DNA of 64,000 nt from Sphingomonas aliaeris (GCF_016743815.1 NZ_CP061035.1:2420501-2484500), one strand, 5' to 3'. Numbered from the stretch's first letter, positions 18,697 through 27,910 are shown. Notes: generated by a model from the letters alone, not told the origin. Program-made: numbers and translations.

Positions 18697-19346
18697 TCAT
18701 CGCCGTCGACGGACCCGCCGCGTCGGGCAAGGGCACGATCGCCCGCTCGCTCGCGCGTCACTACGGCCTGCCCTATCTGGATACCGGCCTGCTGTACCGT
18801 GCGGTTGCCGAGAACGTCCGCCGCATGGAATTGAACCCGGAGATCGAGGCCGACGCCGTCGCCGCCTGCGATTTCGAGGATGCGCTGCTTGACGATCCGG
18901 TCCTGCGCACCGACGACGTCGGCAAGATGGCGTCCATCGCGTCCGTCCACCCGCTGGTGCGCGCCGCCTTGTTCCACCGCCAGCGCCGCTTCGCCAACCA
19001 GCCCGGCGGCGCGGTGCTCGACGGACGCGATATCGGCACCGTAATCGCGCCTGAGGCCGACGCCAAGCTGTTCGTCCGCGCCACGCCCACGATCCGCGCC
19101 AAGCGCCGCCACGCCGAACTGCGCGACAACGGCTCCAGCGTCAGCCTGGACAAGGTGCTTGCGGACATCCGCGCCCGCGACCTGCGCGATTCGACACGCA
19201 GCGCGGCGCCGCTCGTGGCGGCGAACGACGCGGCCCTGCTCGACACCAGCTTCCTGTCGATCGAAGCCTCGCTGCAACGCGCGATCGAACTGGTCGATCG
19301 GCAGGTGGCGCTTCGTGCCGAACGAGACGCCTACCGCTCGTCATAA
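18693..19346 (+). CDS. cmk: Cytidylate kinase
   Basis: 217 aa. The P-loop [12 protein letters not shown] is at residues 7-18, with the [12 protein letters not shown] substrate-binding motif, the [12 protein letters not shown] motif and the LID region RAKRRHAEL. It phosphorylates CMP and dCMP. The start overlaps the aroA stop. The order aroA-cmk-rpsA is conserved in many proteobacteria, which supports all three calls. Confidence 0.96.
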   Translation: MIIAVDGPAASGKGTIARSLARHYGLPYLDTGLLYRAVAENVRRMELNPEIEADAVAACDFEDALLDDPVLRTDDVGKMASIASVHPLVRAALFHRQRRFANQPGGAVLDGRDIGTVIAPEADAKLFVRATPTIRAKRRHAELRDNGSSVSLDKVLADIRARDLRDSTRSAAPLVAANDAALLDTSFLSIEASLQRAIELVDRQVALRAERDAYRSS

Positions 19347-19871
19347 GCGACACCTGCCGTCTGCGACTTGCAATGTTGGGAATCGCCTGCTTCGCTTTCC
19401 GGTCATGGAAACCGCTTGTCGACGCCTCCTCCCACGCCGCCTTCTCCGGCGCGCAGGGGTGGCAAGTAAGGCGTACGTGTCGTCAACTTCGTCAACTTGG
19501 CCTGTCGCGACTCGGCCGGACGGATATCTATCGAACTGTTCGCTACTAACGATCAAACGGGCATCGCTTCCGCCCGGCACGCGCCCCAACGAAAAAAAAC
19601 GGCGATCGGATGCGATCCTTCCAAACGCGCAGATAACCTTGCGTTTTACGTCCCTTTACGCTAGGGGCGCGTCCGTCCGGCGGGCTATGCTCTCGGAGGA
19701 AGGCTTTGGTGGCATGTCCCCCTCGCCCTTTTCGCATACTTCCCGCGTTGAGACTCCTCCATCACTGTCCGAACGGATGTCGCGTCCGGCATTCGGCCGC
19801 CGCGGCGTTTTGGCCAAGACCACCGGAGACAACCGGTTGGCCGGAAACAGAATTTAGGACTGATACATTTT
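19347..19871. other. 525-bp intergenic region upstream of rpsA
   Basis: I see no credible gene here. It contains a dispersed repeat at about 19417-19502 and should hold the rpsA promoter and leader. TTGCGT near 19640 and TACGCT about 12 bases later are suggestive of a promoter but too closely spaced to call. The last 60 bases, with two CCGG-containing inverted segments before the start codon, could fold as a leader structure, but I cannot support a specific regulator. Confidence 0.5.
19417..19502 (+). repeat. Dispersed ~80-bp intergenic repeat, copy 1
   Basis: The right end GTACGTGTCGTCAACTTCGT, followed by CAACTTGGCC, matches the reverse complement of 25854-25884 almost perfectly. The preceding block (GACGCC..., GCCG..., GGGGTGGCAAGTAAGGC) matches more loosely in the same order. 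Both copies lie outside genes. Confidence 0.65.
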
Positions 19872-21602
19872 ATGGCCACTCAGGCACATCCCACCCGTGA
19901 CGATTTCGCAGCCATGCTCGACGAGCAGTTCGGCGGCGCCGACAGCTTCGAAGGCCGCGTCGTCAAGGGCACCGTTACCGGAATTGAAAACGACCTCGCC
20001 GTCATCGACGTCGGCCTGAAGTCGGAAGGCCGCGTGCCGCTTCGCGAATTCGCAGCGCCGGGCCAGAAGGCCGATCTGAAGATCGGTGACGAAGTCGAAG
20101 TCTATGTCGATCGCGTCGAGAACGTTCATGGCGAAGCGATGCTGTCGCGCGATCGCGCACGCCGCGAAGCCGCATGGGACAAGCTGGAAACCGAATTCGC
20201 TAAGACGGCGCGTGTCGAAGGCACGATCTTCGGTCGCGTGAAGGGTGGCTTCACCGTCGACCTGAACGGCGCCGTGGCGTTCCTGCCCGGTTCGCAGGTC
20301 GATATCCGCCCGGTCCGCGACGTGACCCCGCTGATGGACATCCCGCAGCCGTTCCAGATCCTGAAGATGGACCGCAAGCGCGGCAACATCGTCGTTTCGC
20401 GCCGTGCGATCCTCGAAGAGACGCGCGCAGAACAGCGTTCGGGCCTCATCCTGTCGCTGGCGGAAGGCCAGATCATCGACGGCGTGGTCAAGAACATCAC
20501 CGATTACGGTGCGTTCGTGGACCTCGGCGGCATCGACGGCCTGCTGCACGTCACCGATCTCAGCTACAAGCGCGTCGGTCACCCGAGCGAAGTGCTGAAC
20601 ATCGGCGACGTCGTGAAGGTGCAGATCATACGCATCAACAAGGACACGCAGCGCATCAGCCTCGGCATGAAGCAGCTGGAGAGCGATCCGTGGGATGGCG
20701 CGATGGCGAAGTATCCGATCGGCGCGAAGCTGTCGGGCCGCGTCACGAACATCACCGAATATGGTGCGTTCGTCGAACTGGAGCCGGGCATCGAAGGCCT
20801 CGTCCACGTGTCGGAAATGAGCTGGACCAAGAAGAACGTCCATCCGGGCAAGATCGTCAGCACTTCGCAGGAAGTCGACGTCATCGTGCTCGAGGTCGAT
20901 TCGGAAAAGCGTCGCATCTCGCTCGGCCTCAAGCAGGCTCAGGCCAATCCTTGGGAAGCCTTCCTGGAAGCGCATCCGATCGGTTCGACCGTCGAAGGCG
21001 AAGTCAAGAACGCGACCGAATTCGGTCTGTTCATCGGCCTCGACAACGATGTCGACGGCATGGTCCACATGTCCGACATCGCCTGGGGCGTTTCGGGCGA
21101 GGACGCGCTCAACCTGCATCGCAAGGGTGAGACGGTTCAGGCCATCGTGCTCGATATAGACGCCGAGAAGGAGCGCATCTCGCTCGGCATGAAGCAGCTT
21201 GAGCGTGGCGCACCGGCAGCCGGCGGCGTTGCCGCAGGCGGCACGGCAGCGGCGGGTTCGGGTCTCAACAAGAACCAGGTCGTCACGGTCACCGTGCTCG
21301 AAGTTCGCGACGCAGGTCTCGAAGTTCAGGTCGGCGACGATGGCGCTACCGGCTTCATCAAGCGTACCGATCTCGGCCGCGACCGCGACGAGCAGCGTCC
21401 GGAGCGTTTCCAGGTCGGTCAGAAGTTCGACGCGATGGTCACCGGTTTCGATCGGTCCAAGAAGCCGACCTTCTCGATCAAGGCGATGCAGATCTCGGAA
21501 GAGAAGCAGGCCGTTGCGCAGTATGGTTCATCCGATTCGGGCGCGTCGCTGGGCGACATCCTCGGTGCCGCGTTGAAGGCACAGAGCGAAGACAAGAAGT
21601 AA
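19872..21602 (+). CDS. rpsA: 30S ribosomal protein S1
   Basis: 576 aa with six S1 (OB-fold) repeats. The repeats are recognisable by motifs such as NITDYGAFVDLGGIDGLLH, NITEYGAFVELEPGIEGLVH and NATEFGLFIGLDNDVDGMVH, each ending in RISLGMKQ-type sequence. The first two are the ribosome-binding divergent copies. An Ala/Gly-rich linker precedes the last repeat (about residues 445-460). S1 binds mRNA leaders and promotes initiation. Codon use is strongly biased, as expected of a highly expressed gene. A clear terminator follows. Confidence 0.97.
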   Translation: MATQAHPTRDDFAAMLDEQFGGADSFEGRVVKGTVTGIENDLAVIDVGLKSEGRVPLREFAAPGQKADLKIGDEVEVYVDRVENVHGEAMLSRDRARREAAWDKLETEFAKTARVEGTIFGRVKGGFTVDLNGAVAFLPGSQVDIRPVRDVTPLMDIPQPFQILKMDRKRGNIVVSRRAILEETRAEQRSGLILSLAEGQIIDGVVKNITDYGAFVDLGGIDGLLHVTDLSYKRVGHPSEVLNIGDVVKVQIIRINKDTQRISLGMKQLESDPWDGAMAKYPIGAKLSGRVTNITEYGAFVELEPGIEGLVHVSEMSWTKKNVHPGKIVSTSQEVDVIVLEVDSEKRRISLGLKQAQANPWEAFLEAHPIGSTVEGEVKNATEFGLFIGLDNDVDGMVHMSDIAWGVSGEDALNLHRKGETVQAIVLDIDAEKERISLGMKQLERGAPAAGGVAAGGTAAAGSGLNKNQVVTVTVLEVRDAGLEVQVGDDGATGFIKRTDLGRDRDEQRPERFQVGQKFDAMVTGFDRSKKPTFSIKAMQISEEKQAVAQYGSSDSGASLGDILGAALKAQSEDKK

Positions 21603-21612
21603 GATACCGACT

Positions 21613-21648
21613 GGCGGGAGGTCCTGATGGGCCTCCCGCCTTTATTTT
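21613..21648 (+). terminator. Intrinsic terminator of rpsA
   Basis: A GC-rich stem GGCGGGAGG pairs with CCTCCCGCC around a short loop and is followed by TTTATTTT, starting 11 bases after the rpsA stop. Confidence 0.9.
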
Positions 21649-21739
21649 CGATCATGTGGTTCGTTTTGGGCGTTTTTGCCGCCCCGATCGCCGAGTCTCT
21701 TCTGGAAGATTGAGGCAGATCAAGTTATTGCACCCCCGG

Positions 21740-21787
21740 CATCCTCGAGGATGACCGATTCTCGTTTCGCATACGACACGATGTGTC
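21740..21787 (+). promoter_or_regulatory. Two small palindromes upstream of ihfB
   Basis: CATCCTCGAGGATG (21740-21753) is a perfect 14-base palindrome and GACAC-GAT-GTGTC (21775-21787) is a 5-3-5 inverted repeat ending 30 bases before the ihfB start. They could be operator sites, but no regulator is identifiable from sequence alone. Confidence 0.3.
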
Positions 21788-21817
21788 TCATTTAGAAATG
21801 CCTTGGGGGGCGCTACA

Positions 21818-22096
21818 ATGATCCGGTCCGAACTCGTAGATACGCTTGCACAAGACAATCCCGATCTTTCCGTCCGTGATATCGAAGCGATCGTGGGGAC
21901 GTTCTTCGACGAAATCACCAAGCGCTTGGCGCAGGACGGCCGCGTCGAATTGCGCGGCTTTGGCGCATTTTCCACCCGGGCCCGTGATGCCCGCACCGGC
22001 CGCAACCCGCGCACCGGCGAAACCGTCGATGTCGAGGCGAAGCGCGTACCGTATTTCAAGCCCGGCAAGGAAATGCGCGCGCGCCTGAACGTCTAA
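21818..22096 (+). CDS. ihfB: Integration host factor subunit beta
   Basis: 92 aa from the ATG at 21818, which has a G-rich ribosome-binding sequence upstream. HU/IHF fold: [18 protein letters not shown] helix, [12 protein letters not shown] core and the DNA-intercalating arm with GRNPRTGE. The spacing and the [16 protein letters not shown] ending match the IHF beta branch. It pairs with IHF alpha to bend DNA. The rpsA-ihfB neighbourhood is conserved in proteobacteria. Confidence 0.95.
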   Translation: MIRSELVDTLAQDNPDLSVRDIEAIVGTFFDEITKRLAQDGRVELRGFGAFSTRARDARTGRNPRTGETVDVEAKRVPYFKPGKEMRARLNV

Positions 22097-22119
22097 TCTA
22101 TTGTAATATTTAACGAACT

Positions 22120-22158
22120 TGTCCGCCTGCGATCACGGTGGTTGATCGCCGGCGGACA
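22120..22158 (+). terminator. Strong hairpin after ihfB, possible terminator
   Basis: TGTCCGCC..CGATCA pairs with TGATCG..GGCGGACA, a 14-bp stem with one 2x2 internal mismatch, 23 bases after the ihfB stop. No U-run follows, so termination is only inferred. Confidence 0.4.
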
Positions 22159-22211
22159 GAGACGGGTTAGCGGTTGACGCCAATCGCTCGCCACGCCACC
22201 AGAGCCGCAAC

Positions 22212-22297
22212 GCGGACGTGGCGAAATTGGTAGACGCACGGGACTTAAAATCCCTCGCCCTTCGGGTGTGCGGGTTCGAGTCCCGCCGTCCGCACCA
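22212..22297 (+). tRNA. tRNA-Leu (anticodon TAA)
   Basis: 86 nt including CCA. Acceptor GCGGACG pairs with CGTCCGC. The anticodon loop CTTAAAA in a GGGA/TCCC stem gives TAA. A long variable arm (TCGCCCTTCGGGTG) marks a type II tRNA, and the T arm is GGGTTCGAGTCCC. Decodes UUA, a rare codon in this GC-rich genome. Confidence 0.97.
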
Positions 22298-22365
22298 TTG
22301 TACTTTTCCGGTGGCGCGCACTTTGCCGGTGGTGGCCCCGCCCCTCCGGGTGCAAGGTGAGTGAC

Positions 22366-23838
22366 ATGACGATCCGCCTCAACCCGCGCGTGACCGCCCC
22401 GCTTATCGCCGCGCTGCTGCTGACGACAGCCTGCGACAAGCGCCGCGATGCCGGCCGCGTCGTCGTCAGCGCAATCGGCGGCGATCTCGTCATCGGCGAT
22501 CCGTCCCGCACGCCGCTCGGCCACGCCGCGCGCCTGATGATGGACGCAACGGCACAAGGCTTGGTCCGCTTCGACGCTTCCGGTCAGATCGAGCCGGGCA
22601 TCGCGGAACGCTGGATCGTCATCGACGACGGCATGAGCTATATCTTTCGCCTGCGCGATGCGGAATGGAGCAACGGCGAGCCTGTCACCGCTGCCGAGGT
22701 CGTTGCCGTCCTTCGCCGCCAGATCGCGCCGCGCTCCCGTAACCCCCTCGCCCCTTATCTCAGCGCGATCGACGAAATCGTCGAGATGACCCCAGAAGTG
22801 ATCGAGGTCCGCCTGAAGCGGCCACGCCCCGATCTTTTGAAGCTGTTCGCCCAGCCGGAATTGGCCGTGTTCCGCGCCAGACCGGTCGTCGGCAGCGGGC
22901 CGATGCGCGTCCTGCGGGCGACGCGGGACGAAGCGCTCCTGCGACCCGCCGTCGATCCAGCGCGGTCGCCCGACGATGTCGCCGACCCCATTCCGGAAGA
23001 CGATGTTCGCTTGATCGGGGAGCGAGCGGCGCGCGCCATCGCCCGGTTCGCGGCGGGGCAGTCCGATCTCGTCACCGGAGGGACCTTCGCCGACTGGCCG
23101 CTCCTTGCCACCACGACCATCGCGCCGGTCAATCGCAAGCTGGATCCGGCGGCCGGGCTGTTCGGGCTGGTCGTCACGAACCGCACGGGGTTTCTTGCGG
23201 ATGCCAAGGCGCGCGCCGCGATTTCGGCGGCGCTCGACCGGCAGTCGATCGTCTCCGCGTTTCTTCCTGAATGGACGCCGGTATCGCAGATCTTGCCCGA
23301 GCAGCTCGATTCCGGCGCGGGTCCGATCATCCCCGACTGGTTCGCACCCAGGCCCGAGGAGCGATTGCAGGCCGTCCGCGCGTTGGTCGGCGCTTGGCGA
23401 TCGGTGCATCCGGGGCCGTTAACGCTGCGGCTTGCGGTGCCGGCCGGTCCCGGGTCGACGATGCTATATGGCCTGGTCGGCGCAAGCCTCGCGACGATGG
23501 GCATTCGGCTGCAGCGGGTCGGGATGGATGATCCCGCCGACCTGCGATTGATTGATGCCGTCGCCCCCTATGACAGCGCCCGGTGGTATCTTGCGACCGC
23601 TTGTGCGCCCTGCGGAGAGGAAGCCACGGCGGCGATCGAGGCGGCGCGCGATGCCCCCGACATGGCGTCGCGAGGGCAACGTCTGGCCGAGGCGGATTTC
23701 GCGCTGGCGGCCGATGCGGCATTCATTCCGATCGCCCGGCCGCTACGTTGGTCGTTGGTCGCTATTCGGTTGCGGCAGTGGGAGCCGAACACACGCGGGT
23801 GGCACCCGTTGAATCATCTGCGTGCCGTACCCAATTGA
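22366..23838 (+). CDS. ABC-transporter-type substrate-binding lipoprotein (SBP_bac_5 family)
   Basis: 490 aa from the ATG at 22366, with AAGGTGAG upstream; a GTG three codons earlier is possible. The lipoprotein signal ends LLLTTAC with lipidated Cys at about 23. The mature protein follows the family 5 pattern of oligopeptide-binding proteins: an early GLVRFDASGQIEPGIAERW segment, then YIFRLRDAEWSNGEPVTAAEVV and LDRQSI-type helices. Substrates are usually peptides or similar solutes bound in the periplasm. No permease or ATPase gene lies nearby, so its transporter partner is unknown. Codon use is normal for the window. Confidence 0.82.
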   Translation: MTIRLNPRVTAPLIAALLLTTACDKRRDAGRVVVSAIGGDLVIGDPSRTPLGHAARLMMDATAQGLVRFDASGQIEPGIAERWIVIDDGMSYIFRLRDAEWSNGEPVTAAEVVAVLRRQIAPRSRNPLAPYLSAIDEIVEMTPEVIEVRLKRPRPDLLKLFAQPELAVFRARPVVGSGPMRVLRATRDEALLRPAVDPARSPDDVADPIPEDDVRLIGERAARAIARFAAGQSDLVTGGTFADWPLLATTTIAPVNRKLDPAAGLFGLVVTNRTGFLADAKARAAISAALDRQSIVSAFLPEWTPVSQILPEQLDSGAGPIIPDWFAPRPEERLQAVRALVGAWRSVHPGPLTLRLAVPAGPGSTMLYGLVGASLATMGIRLQRVGMDDPADLRLIDAVAPYDSARWYLATACAPCGEEATAAIEAARDAPDMASRGQRLAEADFALAADAAFIPIARPLRWSLVAIRLRQWEPNTRGWHPLNHLRAVPN

Positions 23839-23843
23839 TATTC

Positions 23844-24275
23844 ATGGCCAACACGACCCGCATCGATAATGACCCGCTCCGCCGCATTGCCGGCATGGTC
23901 CCACTCGGCAAGGAGCCCGCCGCGGTTCGTCAGCGGTTGGAGGCGATGGAGCATTTGCTGGAGGGGCTATTCACGATCCCCGGCACCAACCGGAAGGTCG
24001 GCCTGGACGTGATCCTGAACGTCGTCCCGATCGGCGGCGACGTGATCGCCGCGGCGATGGGGTCGTGGATCGTGTGGGAAGCACGCAACCTGGGCATGTC
24101 GAAGCTCCAGATGGCGCGGATGTTCGGCAATGTCGGCACCGACTTCATGCTCGGACTAATCCCCTTCATCGGCGCTGTTCCCGACTTCTTCTTCCGCTCG
24201 AACACTCGCAACCTCCGGATCATCAAGAAGCATCTCGACAAGCATCACCCCGCGACGGTAACCGTTCAGGGCTGA
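23844..24275 (+). CDS. DUF4112 family membrane protein
   Basis: 143 aa from the ATG at 23844, 5 bases after the previous stop. The IPGTNRKVGLDVILNVVPIGGDVIAAAMG segment and the FMLGLIPFIGAVPDFFFRSNTRNLRII segment are typical of DUF4112, a small family with two hydrophobic helices. Function unknown. It is probably cotranscribed with the preceding lipoprotein gene. Confidence 0.85.
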   Translation: MANTTRIDNDPLRRIAGMVPLGKEPAAVRQRLEAMEHLLEGLFTIPGTNRKVGLDVILNVVPIGGDVIAAAMGSWIVWEARNLGMSKLQMARMFGNVGTDFMLGLIPFIGAVPDFFFRSNTRNLRIIKKHLDKHHPATVTVQG

Positions 24276-24290
24276 CGACCGCCGTCGATT

Positions 24291-24998
24291 CTATCGGCGT
24301 CCGCGCCAGATCTTCAGGTCCGCCGTTGCGGGCAGACCGCCGGAATTCGGCTGGCAACGCTCGTACCGGAAGGCCTTGTCCATGCAGAGCCACACCTCGT
24401 CCAGCCACCCCTGACGCGTCTCCGTGACGCGGATCGAGGTTACCGGCAAGCGCGGGTTGGCGCGCGAGAGCGCTGCGGAAAAATCGCCAACGGTCAGTGA
24501 CTTGCGAGAAAGAGCGTTCATGTCCGGATAGCGAAGGGCGTAATATAGCCGCGTCGATGTCCGGAAGTAATTGGCCGGCGTGGTCTGCATGCAGGTGCCA
24601 TGCTTCGCCCATTCGTGCTGGATCAGTTGCGGCGACGGCGTCGAACACAGCGTGTCGCGGATGACCTTTTTGGGCACGATCGCAGTGGCTGTGCAATATT
24701 GTGGCCATTCCTTGCCCACGCCGTCCGGCCATAGCCCGTGCAGTGTGAAGCCGAAGCGATTGCCGCCCCCACACTGGAAGCGCGCAGATCGGTCGTTCGC
24801 CTTGTTGCGGCAATATTCCGGAGCCCAGGTGATCGCCAGCGTGTAGCTGCCGATCGGCAGGACACGCTTCGGCTGATCTGGAGAGGGCAAGTCCGGGCGC
24901 GGCGTGGCAACGTTGCGCGGAATGACGCATTGATTGGCCTGCGCCTGCGCAATGCCGGGGATGGCCAGCGCGAGACCGGCGAGGATCTTCAACGTCAT
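24291..24998 (-). CDS. Ribonuclease T2 family protein
   Basis: 235 aa from the ATG at 24998, overlapping the nadC stop as ATGA. The signal peptide spans about residues 1-20 (MTLKILAGLALAIPGIAQAQ). Both active-site segments are present: CAS I as TLHGLWPDG and CAS II as HEWAKHGTC, each with its catalytic His, and the extra Cys residues of the family are retained. RNase T2 enzymes cleave single-stranded RNA via 2',3'-cyclic phosphates, here presumably in the periplasm or outside the cell. Coupling to nadC is unexpected functionally. Confidence 0.9.
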   Translation of the reverse strand: MTLKILAGLALAIPGIAQAQANQCVIPRNVATPRPDLPSPDQPKRVLPIGSYTLAITWAPEYCRNKANDRSARFQCGGGNRFGFTLHGLWPDGVGKEWPQYCTATAIVPKKVIRDTLCSTPSPQLIQHEWAKHGTCMQTTPANYFRTSTRLYYALRYPDMNALSRKSLTVGDFSAALSRANPRLPVTSIRVTETRQGWLDEVWLCMDKAFRYERCQPNSGGLPATADLKIWRGRR

Positions 24999-25846
24999 TT
25001 CGGGCTCTCCGTGAAATCCAGACCGATATCGGTGGCGGGGGCGGATTGGGTCAAGCGGCCGACGCTGACATAGGTTACGCCCGTTTCGGCCAGCGCGCGG
25101 ATCGTGTCGAGCCGCACGCCGCCGGATGCCTCGGTCGGCACGCGTCCGCCGACCAACGTCACCGCGCCGCGCAGGGTCGGCGCGTCCATATTGTCGAGCA
25201 GCAGATGCGTCGCACCTGCCGACAAAGCCGGCTCGATCTGGTCGATGCGATCGACCTCGACGATGATGTTCGCGATCCCCGCCGTTTTGGCACGCGCTAC
25301 CGCCTCCCCGACATTGCCGGCGACGGCGACGTGATTGTCCTTGATCATCGCGGCATCCCACAGGCCCATGCGATGATTGGTCGCGCCGCCCATTCTGGTC
25401 GCGTATTTTTCCAGCCGCCGAAGGCCCGGTATGGTCTTGCGCGTGTCCAGAAGTGTCGCACCGGTGCCCGCGATCTTGTCGACATAGCCGCGGGTCATCG
25501 TCGCGATGCCGGACAGGTGTTGCACGGTGTTGAGCGCTGACCGCTCCGCCGTCAGCATCGCGCGCGCCAGCCCCTCCAGCCGCATCAGGTCGGTTCCCGC
25601 CGCGACGCGCTGACCGTCTTCCACCAGCAACTCGATCCGAACGTCGGGATCCAGCGCGCGGAAGAACGCCTGCGCAATACCGAGGCCCGCGACGACGATA
25701 GCATCGCGACTGTCCATCGTTCCTTTAAAACGCGCATCGGCCGGAATGACGGCGGCCGAGGTGATGTCGCCGCCCCGCCCCAGATCCTCCGCGAGCGTCG
25801 ATGCGACGAACGATTCGAGGTCGAACCCGTCGAGCTGAAAAGTCAT
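24995..25846 (-). CDS. nadC: Nicotinate-nucleotide pyrophosphorylase (quinolinate phosphoribosyltransferase)
   Basis: 283 aa. Hallmarks include the LGRGGDITSAAVIP N-terminus, the ERSALNTVQHLSGIAT helix, the DTRKTIPGLRRLEKYA substrate loop, NHRMGLWDAAMIKDNH, and the LLLDNM and EASGGV barrel motifs. It converts quinolinate and PRPP to nicotinate mononucleotide in de novo NAD synthesis. nadA lies about 3 kb away on the same strand. The RNase T2 gene is translationally coupled downstream. Confidence 0.96.
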   Translation of the reverse strand: MTFQLDGFDLESFVASTLAEDLGRGGDITSAAVIPADARFKGTMDSRDAIVVAGLGIAQAFFRALDPDVRIELLVEDGQRVAAGTDLMRLEGLARAMLTAERSALNTVQHLSGIATMTRGYVDKIAGTGATLLDTRKTIPGLRRLEKYATRMGGATNHRMGLWDAAMIKDNHVAVAGNVGEAVARAKTAGIANIIVEVDRIDQIEPALSAGATHLLLDNMDAPTLRGAVTLVGGRVPTEASGGVRLDTIRALAETGVTYVSVGRLTQSAPATDIGLDFTESPK

Positions 25847-25853
25847 TTCGAAC

Positions 25854-25950
25854 GGCCCAAGTTGACGAAGTTGACGCTACGTACGGCCCTTTGGCCCCCC
25901 ATCCGCCGATTTTGCGATGGCGAAACCGCGCCGCCCGGGGGCGTCGAAGC
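25854..25950 (-). repeat. Dispersed ~80-bp intergenic repeat, copy 2
   Basis: Read on the minus strand, GTACGTAGCGTCAACTTCGT followed by CAACTTGGGCC repeats 19473-19502, and the preceding part (GACGCC..., GGCGCGG..., GGATGGGGGGCCAAAGGGCC) parallels that copy. It lies just upstream of nadC. Confidence 0.65.
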
Positions 25951-26122
25951 CATGTTGGAAAAAGGTCTGAAGCTGGACATGCGACGACCTGTGGCATGAA
26001 ACCGGACCAGTAGGACAGGGCCTTGTTTATCCCGTCCGATCACAGCGGATCCGATCGTGCGTATCGCTTGCTCCGCCGATACGCCGGGCTAAGACTACGG
26101 CCGAACGATATGAGGAACATAT

Positions 26123-27910
26123 ATGCGCCGCACCCTGACTCTGCTGCTTGCTCTCGCGGTGCTGCCCGGCACGCCGATCATGGCCCAACCGCAAGCGAAG
26201 CCCGTCGTGAAGTCAGACGAGAATGCGCGTTTCGCCGCGATCGGCCAGCGCTACATCGACGGCATAGCGAAGTTCGCGCCGGTTTATGGCACCACCCTTG
26301 GCGATCATCGCTATGACGACCAGATCGGCGACGTCTCCGCTGCCGGACGAGCCGCAGTGGTGGCGCACGACCGGGCATTGCTGGCCGATCTGGCGAAGAT
26401 CGACCGGCGCAAATTGACCCGCGAGGCGCAGGTGGATGCCGCGTTGCTGGATAACGCCTTGCGGTACGACCTGTGGCAGACCGAGGTTCTCAAGAATTGG
26501 CAGTGGGATATCCAGATCTACAACGATCTGGGCGGCGGCGCGCTCTATGGCCTTGCCGCGCGGGACTTCGCGCCGTGGGAGAAACGGCTGAAATCCGCAA
26601 CCGCCCGCATGGAGCGGATGCCCGCTTTCCTGGCGCAGGCGCGCGCCGAAATCGTTCCCGCACGCGTGCCCGCGGTGTTCGCGACCACCGTCGCCAAACA
26701 GAATGGCGGCATGGTGGAGATCGCGGAAGGCATGCTTGCGCCGCATAAAGGGGAGTTGAACGCCGCCGACGCGAAACGCTTCGACGCCGCGTTGGTGACG
26801 CTGAAAAAGGCGGTGGCCGAGCATCAGAAGTGGCTGGACACCGTGCTGGTCCCGCAGGCGAAGGGGGAGTTCCGCCTAGGTGCCAAATTGTACGATCAGA
26901 AGATGAAGTTCGCTCTAGTGTCGAACCTGAAGCGTCCCGAGATCAAGGCGCGCGCCACCGCCGCGCTGGCCGATACGAGGGCGCAGATGTACGCGCTGTC
27001 GAAGCAGGTTCTGGCAGGCAAGCCGGGCGCCCCCGCCTTGCCAGACCGGCCGAGTGCCGCCGAACAGCAATCCGCGATCGAGGCGGCCCTGGCCCTGTCC
27101 TACGCGCAGCGCCCGGCGCGCGACGGGCTGATGGCGAAGGCCAAGCAGACATTGGCGCAGGCGACCGATTTCGTACGGGCGAAGAATTTGGTCACGATGC
27201 CCGACGGACCGGTGCGGATCATCACCATGCCCAAGTTCCAGCAGGGTGTCGCCGTGGCCTATTGCGACAGCCCCGGTCCGCTGGAGACGCAGTTGGAGAC
27301 GTTCTACGCGATCTCCCCGATTCCGGAAGACTGGACCGATGCGCAGGCGACGTCGTTCCTGTCGGAATATAACGATTACATGATTCACGATCTGAGCATC
27401 CACGAAGCGATGCCGGGCCATTATCTGCAGATTGCGCATGGCAACCAGTACAAGTCGGTCCTGCGCGCGGTGCTGGGATCCGGGCCGTTCGTCGAGGGAT
27501 GGGCAGTCTATGCCGAGGGCATGATGATGGACGCAGGGTATCTGAACGACGATCCGTTGTTCAAGCTGACCGTCCTGAAGATGCGGTTGCGATCGATCAC
27601 CAATTCGCTGCTCGACATCGGTATCCAGACGGAAGGGCTGACGCGCGATCAGGCGATGACCATGATGATGAAGGGTGCGTTCCAGCAGGAGCGCGAGGCA
27701 TCGGGCAAGTGGGTACGCGCGAGCCTGGGATCGACGCAACTGCTCAGCTATTTCACCGGATATAGCGAGCATGTGGCGATGCGCGACGAGGCCAAGAAGC
27801 GTTGGGGTGCGAAGTTCGACCTGAAGACCTATAACGACGCCGTGCTCGCGCATGGATCGCCGCCCGCTCGCTATACCCGTCAATTGTTGTTCGACCTGCC
27901 GATCGGGTGA
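26123..27910 (+). CDS. DUF885 family secreted protein (putative zinc metallo-hydrolase)
   Basis: 595 aa with an N-terminal signal peptide (MRRTLTLLLALAVLPGTPIMAQ). The DUF885 domain fills the rest. The HEAMPGHYLQ motif (about residues 426-435) provides the His-Glu-x3-Gly-His pattern of a probable zinc site, and a downstream Glu lies in VEGWAVYAEGMM. Family members are periplasmic and thought to be peptidases, but substrates are unknown. It stands alone, with a repeat-containing 276-bp gap upstream. Confidence 0.88.
   Translation: MRRTLTLLLALAVLPGTPIMAQPQAKPVVKSDENARFAAIGQRYIDGIAKFAPVYGTTLGDHRYDDQIGDVSAAGRAAVVAHDRALLADLAKIDRRKLTREAQVDAALLDNALRYDLWQTEVLKNWQWDIQIYNDLGGGALYGLAARDFAPWEKRLKSATARMERMPAFLAQARAEIVPARVPAVFATTVAKQNGGMVEIAEGMLAPHKGELNAADAKRFDAALVTLKKAVAEHQKWLDTVLVPQAKGEFRLGAKLYDQKMKFALVSNLKRPEIKARATAALADTRAQMYALSKQVLAGKPGAPALPDRPSAAEQQSAIEAALALSYAQRPARDGLMAKAKQTLAQATDFVRAKNLVTMPDGPVRIITMPKFQQGVAVAYCDSPGPLETQLETFYAISPIPEDWTDAQATSFLSEYNDYMIHDLSIHEAMPGHYLQIAHGNQYKSVLRAVLGSGPFVEGWAVYAEGMMMDAGYLNDDPLFKLTVLKMRLRSITNSLLDIGIQTEGLTRDQAMTMMMKGAFQQEREASGKWVRASLGSTQLLSYFTGYSEHVAMRDEAKKRWGAKFDLKTYNDAVLAHGSPPARYTRQLLFDLPIG

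Noticed and set aside
19600..19871. S1-leader type regulatory RNA or riboswitch upstream of rpsA
   Set aside because: Some inverted segments are present, but no known fold or conserved motif could be matched by eye.
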